Shown: in pieces, positions 8,206-16,483 of the stretch
Numbering within the stretch: the first letter of the stretch is position 1
Layout: every line of letters begins with the position of its first letter
Assembly (NCBI RefSeq): GCF_004368965.1
Contig: NZ_SORO01000001.1
Coordinates: 930,001 to 994,000, forward strand
Reading direction: 5' to 3'
Length of the DNA stretch: 64,000 bases
DNA from: Leptospira meyeri
Lineage (GTDB): Bacteria; Spirochaetota; Leptospiria; Leptospirales; Leptospiraceae
Made by a program: the position numbers and the translations under genes
The notes under the pieces: generated by a model
What the model was told of the DNA's origin: nothing
The model's database searches: none
What the model saw: only the letters and a program-made list of their open reading frames with translations

Positions 8206-8283
8206 GCGGTAATGATTTTTTTTTAGATTCAAATTTTTATCAGTATCAATTGATACCAACGAACAATCGAAATCCATTACCGC
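8206..8283. repeat. Nested inverted repeats between convergent genes
   Basis: GCGGTAATG (8206-8214) is the exact inverse of CATTACCGC (8275-8283). Pairing extends through an adjacent ATTT/AAAT with one bulged base. Inside the loop lies a perfect 14-base palindrome, GTATCAATTGATAC, at 8243-8256. The left arm is followed by a run of nine T. The location between the convergent membrane-protein and glpK genes suggests a bidirectional terminator or cruciform. Confidence 0.5.
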
Positions 8284-8306
8284 CAAGGTCCAGTGAATGC
8301 AGTAAT

Positions 8307-9803
8307 TTAATTTCCCGTTTTCACCCGTGTTATGGCCCAATTCCATTTATCAATTTCCTCTTTCCTCTCATTCTCTTTCATTTTTGGGATAAACTGAGTG
8401 GTTTTGGTTTCTTCTTTTCTAAGGCTTGCAACCGATTTAAAAAACCCACGTTCAAGGCCTGCTAGATATGCGGCGCCGAGCACGGTTGTGTCTACGTTCT
8501 GTGGACGAATTACTTTTGTTCCTAATATGTCAGCTTGGAATTGCATGAGCCAAGCATTCGAAGTGGCTCCCCCGTCAACTCGTAAGAACTTCAATGGTTT
8601 CCCTGTTTCTTTTTCCATTGCATTGGCAAGCTCATACGATTGTAAAGCGATGGCCTTGAGGGCTGCTCTTGTGATTTGCGCAGGAGTGGTGTCACGGGAA
8701 AGTCCAAAGATCGCACCACGAGCTTCTTGGTCCCAATGCGGAGCTCCAAGACCCGCAAACGCAGGAACAAAAACCAAATCATCTTTTGTTTTGATGGCCT
8801 TAACTAATTTTTCAGAATCCTTAGAGTATTCGAAAAATTCTAAGTTGTCACGAAGGAACTGAACCACTGCTCCACCGATGAACACAGATCCTTCCAAACA
8901 ATAAACTGTTTTACCTTCAGGGCCGAGCGCCAATGTGGTGATGAGTCCTTGGTTTGAAATTCTAAATTCATCCCCAACATTGAAGAGTAAAAAACATCCA
9001 GTCCCATAGGTATTTTTGGCTTCCCCTGGTTCTGTACATAATTGTCCAAAGAGAGCCCCTTGTTGGTCTCCAACAAGAGAAGAAATCGGAATTCCATCAG
9101 GAAGGGATTTTACATTCGATGTGAATCCAAATAAATTTCGAGAGTTAAATGCTTTCGGAAGCATTGACATTGGTACACGTAAAATTTCACAAAGTTCCTC
9201 ATCCCATTCTTTGGTTTGGATATTAAAGAGGAGAGTTCTTGAAGCATTGGTATGATCGGTTTTATGTTCTTTGTGACCTGTGAGTTTGTATAACAACCAA
9301 GTGTCGATGGTTCCAAATAACAAATCACCCTTCTCTGCTTTCGCACGAGCTCCCTTTACGTTATCAAGGATCCATTGGATTTTGGTTCCAGAAAAATAAG
9401 CATCCAAAACAAGACCTGTTTTGTTTCGAAAATTTGATTCGAGACTTTGTTTTTTTAAGTCCTTACAAATATCAGATGTTCTTCGGCATTGCCAGACGAT
9501 AGCGTTATACACAGGTTTGCCGGTCTTTTTATCCCAAACTACAGAGGTTTCTCGTTGGTTTGTGATCCCAATAGCAACAGCATCCTTCGGATTTAATTTT
9601 CCATTTTTAATGGCTTGTCCAATAAGTTTTTGTGTTTTGACCCAGATCTCTTCAGGGTCATGTTCTACCCAACCTGGTTTTGGATAATACTGTTTGAATT
9701 CTTGGTAAGCAGAAGAAATGACTTTTCCTTTATCGTTAAAACAAAATGTCCTGATTCCAGTAGTCCCTGCATCAATTCCAATGATATAATTTTTTTTAGC
9801 CAT
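8307..9803 (-). CDS. glpK: Glycerol kinase
   Basis: Phosphorylates glycerol with ATP to glycerol-3-phosphate in the cytosol, feeding phospholipid synthesis and glycolysis. The 498-residue length is normal. FGGY-family features are clear: GIDAGTTGIRTFCFN phosphate-binding loop at the N-terminus, NQRETSVVWDKKTG substrate-loop, DQQGALFGQLC, the GTGCFLL loop, and LRVDGGATSNAWLMQFQAD near the C-terminus. It begins one base after the metallo-beta-lactamase-fold gene on the same strand, so the two form an operon with the hydrolase first. No glpF or glpD is in the window. Confidence 0.95.
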   Translation of the reverse strand: MAKKNYIIGIDAGTTGIRTFCFNDKGKVISSAYQEFKQYYPKPGWVEHDPEEIWVKTQKLIGQAIKNGKLNPKDAVAIGITNQRETSVVWDKKTGKPVYNAIVWQCRRTSDICKDLKKQSLESNFRNKTGLVLDAYFSGTKIQWILDNVKGARAKAEKGDLLFGTIDTWLLYKLTGHKEHKTDHTNASRTLLFNIQTKEWDEELCEILRVPMSMLPKAFNSRNLFGFTSNVKSLPDGIPISSLVGDQQGALFGQLCTEPGEAKNTYGTGCFLLFNVGDEFRISNQGLITTLALGPEGKTVYCLEGSVFIGGAVVQFLRDNLEFFEYSKDSEKLVKAIKTKDDLVFVPAFAGLGAPHWDQEARGAIFGLSRDTTPAQITRAALKAIALQSYELANAMEKETGKPLKFLRVDGGATSNAWLMQFQADILGTKVIRPQNVDTTVLGAAYLAGLERGFFKSVASLRKEETKTTQFIPKMKENERKEEIDKWNWAITRVKTGN

Positions 9804-9804
9804 C

Positions 9805-10761
9805 TTAAACCTCTATTTCCAAACCTTCATAAGCCATAATGATTTCTAATTTTCCATGGGGATCAAACATCTCTTTGTATTTGAGAGCTCGTAAGTATAC
9901 TAAATCCAACTTCTCATCATCGTAAGAGGGGTCATGATGGAACATGACTAGTTTTTTAACCTTTGCACGTAGGGCAATGTCAGTGGCAATGGATGCCGAG
10001 CTATGACCCCAATCAATTTTTTGGAGTGAATCTTCGAATGTATATTGTGTATCAAAAACCAAAACATCTGCATCTCGAAAATAATCAATATAGGTATCAA
10101 TATTTTCCATTTCTTCTAAATTGAATTCTGCATCTGAGGCAAAAATAATTGCCTTCCCCTCTTCCATAAATCGGTAAGAGAAACTTCCTCCAGGATGACG
10201 TACCGCTTTGCTAAAGGCTTGTATATTTGGGCCGAGAGAAATTGTTTCTCCTTCTTCTATATACTGAAAAGTTTTATTGGCAGTATAGTGATCAAAAGAA
10301 ACTGGGAAATGGGTGAATACAAATTGGTGCTCGAGTCTTTTTTCAGCATCATTCATACATGAAATAAATTCAAAATGATTACCTGGTAAAAATAGAGGAA
10401 CAAAAAAAGGAATCCCTTGGATATGATCCCAATGAGTATGCGTCAAGATCCAGTAGGCATGGCCTGTGCCTTTTCCAAATTCGGAAGCCATCATCTGGTT
10501 GCCAAGTTCACGGAGCCCTGTTCCCCCATCAATGATGATTAGATTTCCATCTTTATCTCGAATCTCAACACAAGTCGTATTACCACCGTAAGTTGATGAA
10601 GAAGAAAAACTTAAAGAATTTAAGAAACTAAGAATACTTTGTTCGTTTTGAATGTCGGTGGGACTTGCCAAAGAAAGAATTTTTTCAATTTTATGTTTAA
10701 CACTTTCAGGCCGAATGGGTGAACCAATCGATCCGCGGACACCCCAAAACTTGATTTTCAT
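9805..10761 (-). CDS. Metallo-beta-lactamase-fold hydrolase
   Basis: The 318-residue protein starts MKIKFWGVRGSIGSP and has the full metal-binding set of the superfamily: THTHWDH (HxHxDH) in the N-terminal half, a following VRHPGG His, FASDAEF Asp and a C-terminal FHHDPSYDD His. The GVRGSI start with YGGNTTCVEI and a GTGLRELG loop places it in the PhnP/RNase Z-like branch that contains phosphodiesterases. The substrate cannot be told from sequence; a cyclic nucleotide or other phosphodiester is plausible. It is cytosolic (no signal peptide) and co-transcribed with glpK. It is divergent from the STAS gene. Confidence 0.85.
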   Translation of the reverse strand: MKIKFWGVRGSIGSPIRPESVKHKIEKILSLASPTDIQNEQSILSFLNSLSFSSSSTYGGNTTCVEIRDKDGNLIIIDGGTGLRELGNQMMASEFGKGTGHAYWILTHTHWDHIQGIPFFVPLFLPGNHFEFISCMNDAEKRLEHQFVFTHFPVSFDHYTANKTFQYIEEGETISLGPNIQAFSKAVRHPGGSFSYRFMEEGKAIIFASDAEFNLEEMENIDTYIDYFRDADVLVFDTQYTFEDSLQKIDWGHSSASIATDIALRAKVKKLVMFHHDPSYDDEKLDLVYLRALKYKEMFDPHGKLEIIMAYEGLEIEV

Positions 10762-10846
10762 TGTTCTTTTTCTAGAGTCCTTTTTTGAAAAATCAAACGT
10801 TTTTTGATTGTATTTGGTTCTTTCAGATGTTGTCTTAACTGAAGTT

Positions 10847-11164
10847 ATGTTTCAGTATGAAATCAATCGAGAAAACGACAAAGCCATAGTCCTCTTAAAA
10901 GGGTCCTTGTCCCTTCGAGACACACCAAAACTAAAAGCTGACATCAAATCCTTGATTGATACAGAAGATGTCAAGGAACTCGTATTGGATTTTAAAAACT
11001 TAAGTTATTTAGATTCCTCCGGGATCGGAATTCTCCTCCATACCTACAGTTGGACTAAGGAAAAGAAAAAACAAGTCCGTATCATCCATCTTTCAGAGGA
11101 AGTAAAAACGATCTTTACCGTAGCCAACCTTCTTGATATTTTCCAACTCAAAGAATCAGACTAA
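10847..11164 (+). CDS. STAS-domain anti-anti-sigma-type protein
   Basis: The 105-residue protein is a single STAS domain of the SpoIIAA/RsbV type. The hallmark LDSSGIGILLHTY segment carries Ser57/Ser58, the usual site phosphorylated by a partner-switching anti-sigma kinase. The upstream in-frame TTG at 10808 would add 13 residues not seen in the family; ATG at 10847 followed by MFQYEINREN fits better. Such proteins sequester an anti-sigma factor when unphosphorylated. No kinase or PP2C phosphatase gene lies beside it, so partners are elsewhere. It ends two bases before the convergent pssA stop. Confidence 0.9.
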   Translation: MFQYEINRENDKAIVLLKGSLSLRDTPKLKADIKSLIDTEDVKELVLDFKNLSYLDSSGIGILLHTYSWTKEKKKQVRIIHLSEEVKTIFTVANLLDIFQLKESD

Positions 11165-11166
11165 AA

Positions 11167-11922
11167 CTACACCCGGTAGTCCTGGATGGTTTGGATGAGA
11201 AAAGAAACAATTCCAGAAAATACATAAAACCCAACCGCACCATACATTACATAAGGCCATTGATAAAATCCGATGGTGAGTAACAAAAGCCCTAATCCCA
11301 AAATACTAATCCCTAATTTTTTCCAAGAGAAAAGACCACGGATTGCCACTTGTGGTTTGCTATATCTTAAGGTGGAAACCATAAGAAGTGCAGTGAATAC
11401 AAAAAATACAACGGCGATCCATACAGGAACTTGTGACACGGAGAATACCAAAGGAAAAATTCCAATCACAACCCCAGCCACTGGAGACGGAAGTCCATTA
11501 AATGATTTTGGGTCATGTGCCACATTAAAACGTGCCAACCTGTAAGCTGCGCATATCGGATAAAGTGCCGCAATGAACATTCCTAAGGGAAAATAATCTG
11601 GTTTGTCAAAGATATCCAATTTAATATCATAAAAGAACATTTTGTACGATAAAAATCCTGGAGCGATTCCAAAGGTTGTTAAATCGGCAAGGCTATCTAG
11701 GTCAGCTCCCAATTCACTTGTACAATTCAATGCACGAGCTGCCATTCCATCAAAACCATCGAATAACGCAGCTAAGATGATAAAGACTCCCGCAAGCGAA
11801 TAAAGTTCATGGGAATTTGGTTGAGAAGGATTGGTTTCTGCGACAAGAAGCATAGACACAAATCCCAACGTTAAGTTGCCTAAAGTGAGTGTATTCGGAA
11901 TCCAAGTTAATTTAAGTTTCAT
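11167..11922 (-). CDS. pssA: CDP-diacylglycerol-serine O-phosphatidyltransferase
   Basis: Joins serine to CDP-diacylglycerol to make phosphatidylserine, the precursor of phosphatidylethanolamine. The 251-residue integral membrane protein has the complete CDP-alcohol phosphotransferase motif: Asp58-Gly59, Ala62-Arg63, Gly72, Asp76 and Asp80, within DGFDGMAARALNCTSELGAD. Residues NTLTLGNLTLGF and the length are typical of the gram-positive/spirochaete-type (type II) enzyme. Several hydrophobic helices follow. Its start overlaps the tsaD stop by 4 bases (ATGA), so it is the last gene of the lexA-led operon. Confidence 0.93.
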   Translation of the reverse strand: MKLKLTWIPNTLTLGNLTLGFVSMLLVAETNPSQPNSHELYSLAGVFIILAALFDGFDGMAARALNCTSELGADLDSLADLTTFGIAPGFLSYKMFFYDIKLDIFDKPDYFPLGMFIAALYPICAAYRLARFNVAHDPKSFNGLPSPVAGVVIGIFPLVFSVSQVPVWIAVVFFVFTALLMVSTLRYSKPQVAIRGLFSWKKLGISILGLGLLLLTIGFYQWPYVMYGAVGFYVFSGIVSFLIQTIQDYRV

Positions 11923-12944
11923 ATTATTTGTTCAAAGTTTCGTTTTGGGCTTACTTTAAAGTCGAGCCCTACTACAGATTTTTGTTTCCAAAGATAGTAT
12001 CCAAGACATGCGACCATCGCTCCGTTATCTGTGCAGTAAATTTTTTTGCCAGGATAAAATAGGTCAAACCGAGACCTTTCTTTTTCTTTCTCCAAATTCT
12101 CCCGAAGGGTTCCATTGGCGAGAACCCCACCGGCTGCTACCACTGTCCGAATTCCCGTTTTCTGGATCGCTTTGCGAATGTTCCGAGTGACAAGCTCAAA
12201 GGCTGTCTTTTGGAAGTAATAAGAAATTTTTTCAACGGGGGGTTCCGTTGCATTTGCCTTCAAAAAATATAAAACAGCTGTCTTTAGGCCACTGTAGGAA
12301 AAACGAATCCGGTCTTCCCCATCTTCCTTTAAAAGTTTGGGAAAGGGATTGGGTTCTCCATTGGTGGGTTGGTAGGAGTCAGCCTTTGCTTCTAAATAAG
12401 GACCCCCAGGATAGGGCAGGTTCAAAACAGCACTGACCTTATCAAAGGCCTCACCAAGAGAATCATCCTGAGTATCTGCAAGGATCTGCAGATCACCAAA
12501 CCCTCTATAGAGATAAATCGAAGAATTTCCTCCAGAAAGAAGAACTCCGAGCCAAGGAAACGGAGGTAGTTCCCTTTCTAACCCGATCACAGCTAAATGT
12601 GCTTCCAAGTGGTTTACAGCAACAATAGGGATTCCGAAAACAAGAGAAATACATCGAGCCAGTTGTGCACCTATCATTAGAGATCCAACTAACCCTGGAT
12701 AGCTGGTGACTGCCACATAATCCAAATCCGAATAGGATAAACCCGCCTCTTCCATCGAGACGGCAAGAAGGGTATTAATTTTCTCTAAATGAGCTCTGGA
12801 CGCTATTTCTGGGACCACCCCCCTGTAGGGGGAATGGGAATCAATTTGGCTATAAACTTTTAAGGAAATTAATTCCTTTCCATCCCGAACAATGGCGATG
12901 GAAGTTTCATCACAACTAGATTCGATGCCTAACCCGTAGGCCAT
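11919..12944 (-). CDS. tsaD: tRNA N6-adenosine threonylcarbamoyltransferase
   Basis: TsaD transfers the threonylcarbamoyl group to A37 of ANN-decoding tRNAs, working with TsaB and TsaE. The 341-residue protein has the Kae1/TsaD features: LGIESSCDETSIAIV ATPase-type start, VAVTSYPGLVGSLMIG, the metal-binding HLEAHL (two His), LLSGGNSSIYLY and a C-terminal AAGGVLANGTLRENL and YCTDNGAMVACLG. Length is normal. The start codon shares one base with the ctp stop (TAATG) and the stop overlaps pssA, so it is translationally coupled on both sides. Confidence 0.96.
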   Translation of the reverse strand: MAYGLGIESSCDETSIAIVRDGKELISLKVYSQIDSHSPYRGVVPEIASRAHLEKINTLLAVSMEEAGLSYSDLDYVAVTSYPGLVGSLMIGAQLARCISLVFGIPIVAVNHLEAHLAVIGLERELPPFPWLGVLLSGGNSSIYLYRGFGDLQILADTQDDSLGEAFDKVSAVLNLPYPGGPYLEAKADSYQPTNGEPNPFPKLLKEDGEDRIRFSYSGLKTAVLYFLKANATEPPVEKISYYFQKTAFELVTRNIRKAIQKTGIRTVVAAGGVLANGTLRENLEKEKERSRFDLFYPGKKIYCTDNGAMVACLGYYLWKQKSVVGLDFKVSPKRNFEQII

Positions 12945-14323
12945 TATTTCAAAATACGAATGGCTTCGGCTAGTTGGGTGTCCAAATCCAATCTTGGTTT
13001 CGTATTAGATGAACCAACTCTCATTTCATTAAAGAGAAAGATACGAGTGACGGAATCCGAGATGTTTAAATTTTCCTTTTTTAAAATCTCAGAAAAATCA
13101 TTAAGGGTGGCTTCGTTGAATTCCGTATGTGTTTCTAAAAATGGACGAATTAAATTTTTCTTGTACAATTTTTCCAAAGCATATTTTTCATCTTCACTTG
13201 CGGCAATCGGATTCACAACATAATCAGGAGTGATTCCTTTTCCATGAATAGAAATTCCAGAAGGTGTGTAATATTTTTGAATGGTAATGGCAACTGCGGT
13301 TCCTCCCGAAAGAGGAAAAATAGACTGAACACTCCCCTTCCCAAAACTTTGGGTACCAACCACGACAGCACGTTTGTTATCTTTTAAGGCTCCTGCTAAA
13401 ATCTCTGAAGCACTAGCCGAGCCCCCATTCACCAAAATAGCGATTGGGATATCTAAAAACTTTTTTTCTTTTTTATCCGCTTTATAACTTTTTACAAGAA
13501 CTCCACCTCGTCCTTTTACGGACACAATGTCCGCATCCGGTGGTAAAAACAGATCGGCAAGATCAATGGCTAAATCCAAAAGGCCACCAGGATTCATACG
13601 GAGATCAATCACCAGTTTTTTGGCTCCTGCTTCTTTCATAGCAGTCACAGCTGAAGCAAATTCTTTAGTTGTAGTTTCTTTGCCCATAAACTGAACCAGT
13701 TTGATATAACCAGTTTCTGTTTCGGGAAGGTAATGTGACCTGACGTATCGAATTTGAATGAGCTCTCGAACCAAATTGACCACAAAAGGATCTTTGATTC
13801 CTTTTCTCTCAATCTTCATAGAAATAGAAGAACCAACCTCCCCACGCATCATCGCAATTGATTCCGATAGTGAAACTGACTTCGTACTTTTTCCGTTGAT
13901 TTCTATGATTTTATCCTGGGGTTGGAGTCCGGCCTTCCAAGCAGGTGTCCCTTCAATTGGTGCCACGATGATAAATGCGTTTTCTTGAAAACTAATCTCA
14001 ACACCAATTCCTCCAAAACTACCTTTGGTTTCATTTTGTAATTCACCAAATTCATCTGTGTCCAAAAACCGTGTATGTGGATCACCTAAACTCTGTAAGG
14101 CCCCAAGTATTGCCCCAGTATAGATTTTTTTCTCTTCTTGTGGGTCCACATAATCGTTTTCAATATAAGAAACGACTTCATGCAAAATCTGTAAGTATTT
14201 CTCTCCATCGGTGGATATGGCTTTTGCTTTTTCAGCACTACTCAAAAAAACAACCGCCACCAAACAGAAGGTAACGGCTCCCCAAATTAGGCGTTCCGAA
14301 ACTTTGATTTTATTCATTTCCAT
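12944..14323 (-). CDS. ctp: C-terminal processing peptidase (S41 family)
   Basis: A periplasmic tail-specific protease of 459 residues. An N-terminal hydrophobic segment (residues about 9-26, LIWGAVTFCLVAVVFLSSA) is a signal peptide or anchor. A PDZ domain follows (GIGVEISFQENAFIIVAPIEG to DKIIEINGKS). The S41 catalytic Ser is in NGGSASASEILAGALK and the Lys in GTQSFGKGSVQS about 25 residues later, as in CtpA. It removes C-terminal segments from exported proteins and often affects cell envelope maturation. It overlaps the lipoprotein gene upstream by 14 bases and abuts tsaD. Confidence 0.94.
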   Translation of the reverse strand: MEMNKIKVSERLIWGAVTFCLVAVVFLSSAEKAKAISTDGEKYLQILHEVVSYIENDYVDPQEEKKIYTGAILGALQSLGDPHTRFLDTDEFGELQNETKGSFGGIGVEISFQENAFIIVAPIEGTPAWKAGLQPQDKIIEINGKSTKSVSLSESIAMMRGEVGSSISMKIERKGIKDPFVVNLVRELIQIRYVRSHYLPETETGYIKLVQFMGKETTTKEFASAVTAMKEAGAKKLVIDLRMNPGGLLDLAIDLADLFLPPDADIVSVKGRGGVLVKSYKADKKEKKFLDIPIAILVNGGSASASEILAGALKDNKRAVVVGTQSFGKGSVQSIFPLSGGTAVAITIQKYYTPSGISIHGKGITPDYVVNPIAASEDEKYALEKLYKKNLIRPFLETHTEFNEATLNDFSEILKKENLNISDSVTRIFLFNEMRVGSSNTKPRLDLDTQLAEAIRILK

Positions 14324-14615
14324 AAATTGACTCGTATAGGTCTTTGTTTTCTTTTTTTAACATTTCTTTTGCTTCAGGGATGGATAACCGGTACACCTCA
14401 CATGCTTCTTCAAAAAGAGCCATATCGGTTGGTGTAGGTCGTTTGGTATCTGCCATCAGTCCCGTCTGGACTCTGTTTTGAGCAAATCGTTCCAAAACAC
14501 GTTTCAGGTCATACGCAGAGATATCTTGTTTTTTGGGGGCGCAAGAAAAGATAAGGAATAAAATGAGAAGATTGGAAAGAAAGAAGAGATGTTTCGACAT
14601 CCCTTCTAAACTCAT
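14310..14615 (-). CDS. Small putative lipoprotein
   Basis: A protein of about 100 residues with a hydrophobic signal peptide (FFLSNLLILFLIFSC) ending in a Cys that fits a lipobox, followed by a charged helical domain (DLKRVLERFAQNR, EEACEVYRLSIPEAKEML). Three in-frame starts are possible: TTG 14636, ATG 14615 and ATG 14600; I took ATG 14615, but ATG 14600 gives the most compact signal peptide. It lies between lexA and ctp and overlaps ctp, so it may work with the periplasmic protease. No family recognised. Confidence 0.65.
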   Translation of the reverse strand: MSLEGMSKHLFFLSNLLILFLIFSCAPKKQDISAYDLKRVLERFAQNRVQTGLMADTKRPTPTDMALFEEACEVYRLSIPEAKEMLKKENKDLYESIYGNE

Positions 14616-14636
14616 GCCCAACCAAACTTTGGTCAA

Positions 14637-15245
14637 TCAGTAAATACGATAAAGACCGATTAGTTTTCCAATTATCGTAGCCTTTTTGGTACGAATGGGT
14701 TTTAACTTTGCATTTCTTGGTTCTAAACGAATCATATCTGTTTCTTTATAAAAGACCTTGAGAGTGGCCTCGTTTTCGATCATTGCGACTACAATTTCGC
14801 CATTCCTTGCTGTATCTTTTTTTTGGATGATGGCAATGTCTCCGTCGCTAATCCCCGCTTCTACCATAGAGTCTCCTTTGACCCGAAGAGCAAAGGTACC
14901 AGGTTTTGCAGCCATTCCATCTGGAACTGCGATGTATTCCTCAATGTTTTCTTCTGCAAGGATGGGAGAACCAGCAGCAACTTGGCCAAGGAGTGGAATT
15001 CCGGAGGCTCGGACGAGGAGCGCCTCTTCCGCATTTCCTTTTAAAAGTTCAATGGCGCGACTTTGGTTTTTGGAAGTCCGAATGTACCCTTTTTTTTCAA
15101 TGGCCTTGAGATGATCGTAGGCGCCCTTTGCAGTGATTCCAAATTGGTCGCCCATTTCACGAATGGTTGGAGGGAAGCCCTTCTCGCGGACTGTGTCCGA
15201 AATATATTGTAGGACTTGTTCTTGTTTTTCCGTGAGATCTTTCAT
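14637..15245 (-). CDS. lexA: LexA SOS repressor
   Basis: Represses DNA-damage genes and cleaves itself when RecA is activated. The 202-residue protein has an N-terminal winged helix (FPPTIREMGDQFGITAKGAYDHLKAIEKKG region) and a C-terminal S24 peptidase domain. The Ala91-Gly92 cleavage bond is in QVAAGSP, the catalytic Ser126 in KGDSMVEAG and Lys163 in EATLKVF, so it should be self-cleaving. It heads an operon with a lipoprotein, ctp, tsaD and pssA. There is no Shine-Dalgarno-like sequence just before the ATG. A box of the TTTG-N5-CAAA type that I recall for leptospiral LexA is not visible in the 50 bases upstream. Confidence 0.96.
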   Translation of the reverse strand: MKDLTEKQEQVLQYISDTVREKGFPPTIREMGDQFGITAKGAYDHLKAIEKKGYIRTSKNQSRAIELLKGNAEEALLVRASGIPLLGQVAAGSPILAEENIEEYIAVPDGMAAKPGTFALRVKGDSMVEAGISDGDIAIIQKKDTARNGEIVVAMIENEATLKVFYKETDMIRLEPRNAKLKPIRTKKATIIGKLIGLYRIY

Positions 15246-15252
15246 ACTAAAC

Positions 15253-15293
15253 AGATAACTAGGAAATGGGCGTTATGTCAACAAAAAACTAGG
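15253..15293 (-). promoter_or_regulatory. Candidate lexA promoter with two CCTAGTT direct repeats
   Basis: Reading the minus strand, TTGACA (15281-15276) is followed after 17 bases by TTATCT (15258-15253), a plausible -35/-10 pair, just 7 bases before the lexA ATG. That would make a leaderless or nearly leaderless transcript. The heptamer CCTAGTT occurs twice, 30 bases apart (15293-15287 and 15263-15257), flanking the -35 box and overlapping the -10 box, which suggests an operator. The -10 match is weak. Confidence 0.35.
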
Positions 15294-15295
15294 AG

Positions 15296-16477
15296 TTATA
15301 ATTTTAAATATTCACTTTTTAAAACAAAACTTCCTTCTTCCACAATTGCTTCACCCGATTCTACACCATTTGTAATCTCAACCCAATGGTCATACATTTT
15401 ACCGACACCAACTTTTTTTGCAGAAAAGGATCCATCACTATTTCGCACAAAGATAAAATTTTCCCCTTCAATTTTATGAATACAATCCGCAGGAATCACC
15501 TTCGCTTTGTTTACTGAAGATTCTACCATAGCTCCTACAACTGTTGCCGTTACACTTTGTCCGGGACGAAGTTTGCCTTTTGAGTTTCTAACTTCCAAAC
15601 GAATTTCTGCCGTTTTTTTAATTGGATCAATCACATCACCCACATGTGATACCACCGCTTTTAAGGAGTCATCTTTAGATCCAATCGGGATTACCTTTGC
15701 TTCGTTTCCCATTCGAATGGATGCTAAATCCTTTTCATAAACTTCCAAGTTGATCCAAAGGACACTTAAGTCCGCCACTGTAAAAAGATTATCACGAGCA
15801 TTTACCGCCTGACCAATGATCGCTTCCCTTTCGGTTACTGTTCCCGAAATTGGAGTTCGTATGTATAGATTTTTAGAATTATATTTTCCTGCTTCTAAAT
15901 TTGCAATTTCGACTTCATTGAGACCTAGATTTTCAAGTGCGTTTCGAGATGTCTCCATTTCTGCTTTCACTGATTTGTAATCCATTAAGGACATCTCATA
16001 TTCTTTTGCAGATGTTACTTTTCTTTCATATAGATCTTTGGCTCGGTCTGCTTGCACCTTTAATGCCTCAAGCCTTGCCCTTGCTTTTAGATAATTTGCT
16101 TCTGTGGTTCCCAGTTCTACAGATTGAATAGATGCAAGAGCAGTGCTTTTTTTTACATGTTCTCCTTCTTTCACAAACACCTGTACGATTCGTCCACTAA
16201 CACGAGAACCAACCTTTGCTACACTGTTCATATCATAGGATACAGTTCCCGGAAGTTGTAGTTCTTCTTCCAAAGCTTTCTCTTCAAGATAAACAACGGA
16301 GAATGGATGGTTTTTTTGAATTTCCTGGGAGATAATGAACTTTGATTTATCTTCGGTTAATGCTTCTGTTTTTTTACCAGATCCAAAGAACTTGGTATAT
16401 CCAAAGTAAGTCAAACTTCCAACGAGCACTAGTATACTCAAAGAGCGAATATTTTTAAAATTGAATTCTGTTTTCAT
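15296..16477 (-). CDS. RND efflux periplasmic adaptor (CzcB/CusB type)
   Basis: Membrane-fusion protein linking the RND pump to the outer-membrane channel. The 393-residue protein has an N-terminal membrane anchor (about residues 11-30), a lipoyl/barrel-sandwich half-motif (VAKVGSRVSGRIVQVFVKEGEHVKKST), a helical hairpin (about 120-200) and the second half-motif (YIRTPISGTVTEREAIIGQAV). A beta-barrel and membrane-proximal domain follow (GKLRPGQSVTATV). No N- or C-terminal metal-binding His/Met cluster stands out. Last gene of the efflux operon, 6 bases after the outer-membrane factor. Confidence 0.9.
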   Translation of the reverse strand: MKTEFNFKNIRSLSILVLVGSLTYFGYTKFFGSGKKTEALTEDKSKFIISQEIQKNHPFSVVYLEEKALEEELQLPGTVSYDMNSVAKVGSRVSGRIVQVFVKEGEHVKKSTALASIQSVELGTTEANYLKARARLEALKVQADRAKDLYERKVTSAKEYEMSLMDYKSVKAEMETSRNALENLGLNEVEIANLEAGKYNSKNLYIRTPISGTVTEREAIIGQAVNARDNLFTVADLSVLWINLEVYEKDLASIRMGNEAKVIPIGSKDDSLKAVVSHVGDVIDPIKKTAEIRLEVRNSKGKLRPGQSVTATVVGAMVESSVNKAKVIPADCIHKIEGENFIFVRNSDGSFSAKKVGVGKMYDHWVEITNGVESGEAIVEEGSFVLKSEYLKL

Positions 16478-16483
16478 ATAAGT

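Noticed and set aside
8398..8862. A 154-codon plus-strand frame
   Set aside because: It lies entirely antisense to glpK, whose motifs are complete; a shadow of codon bias.
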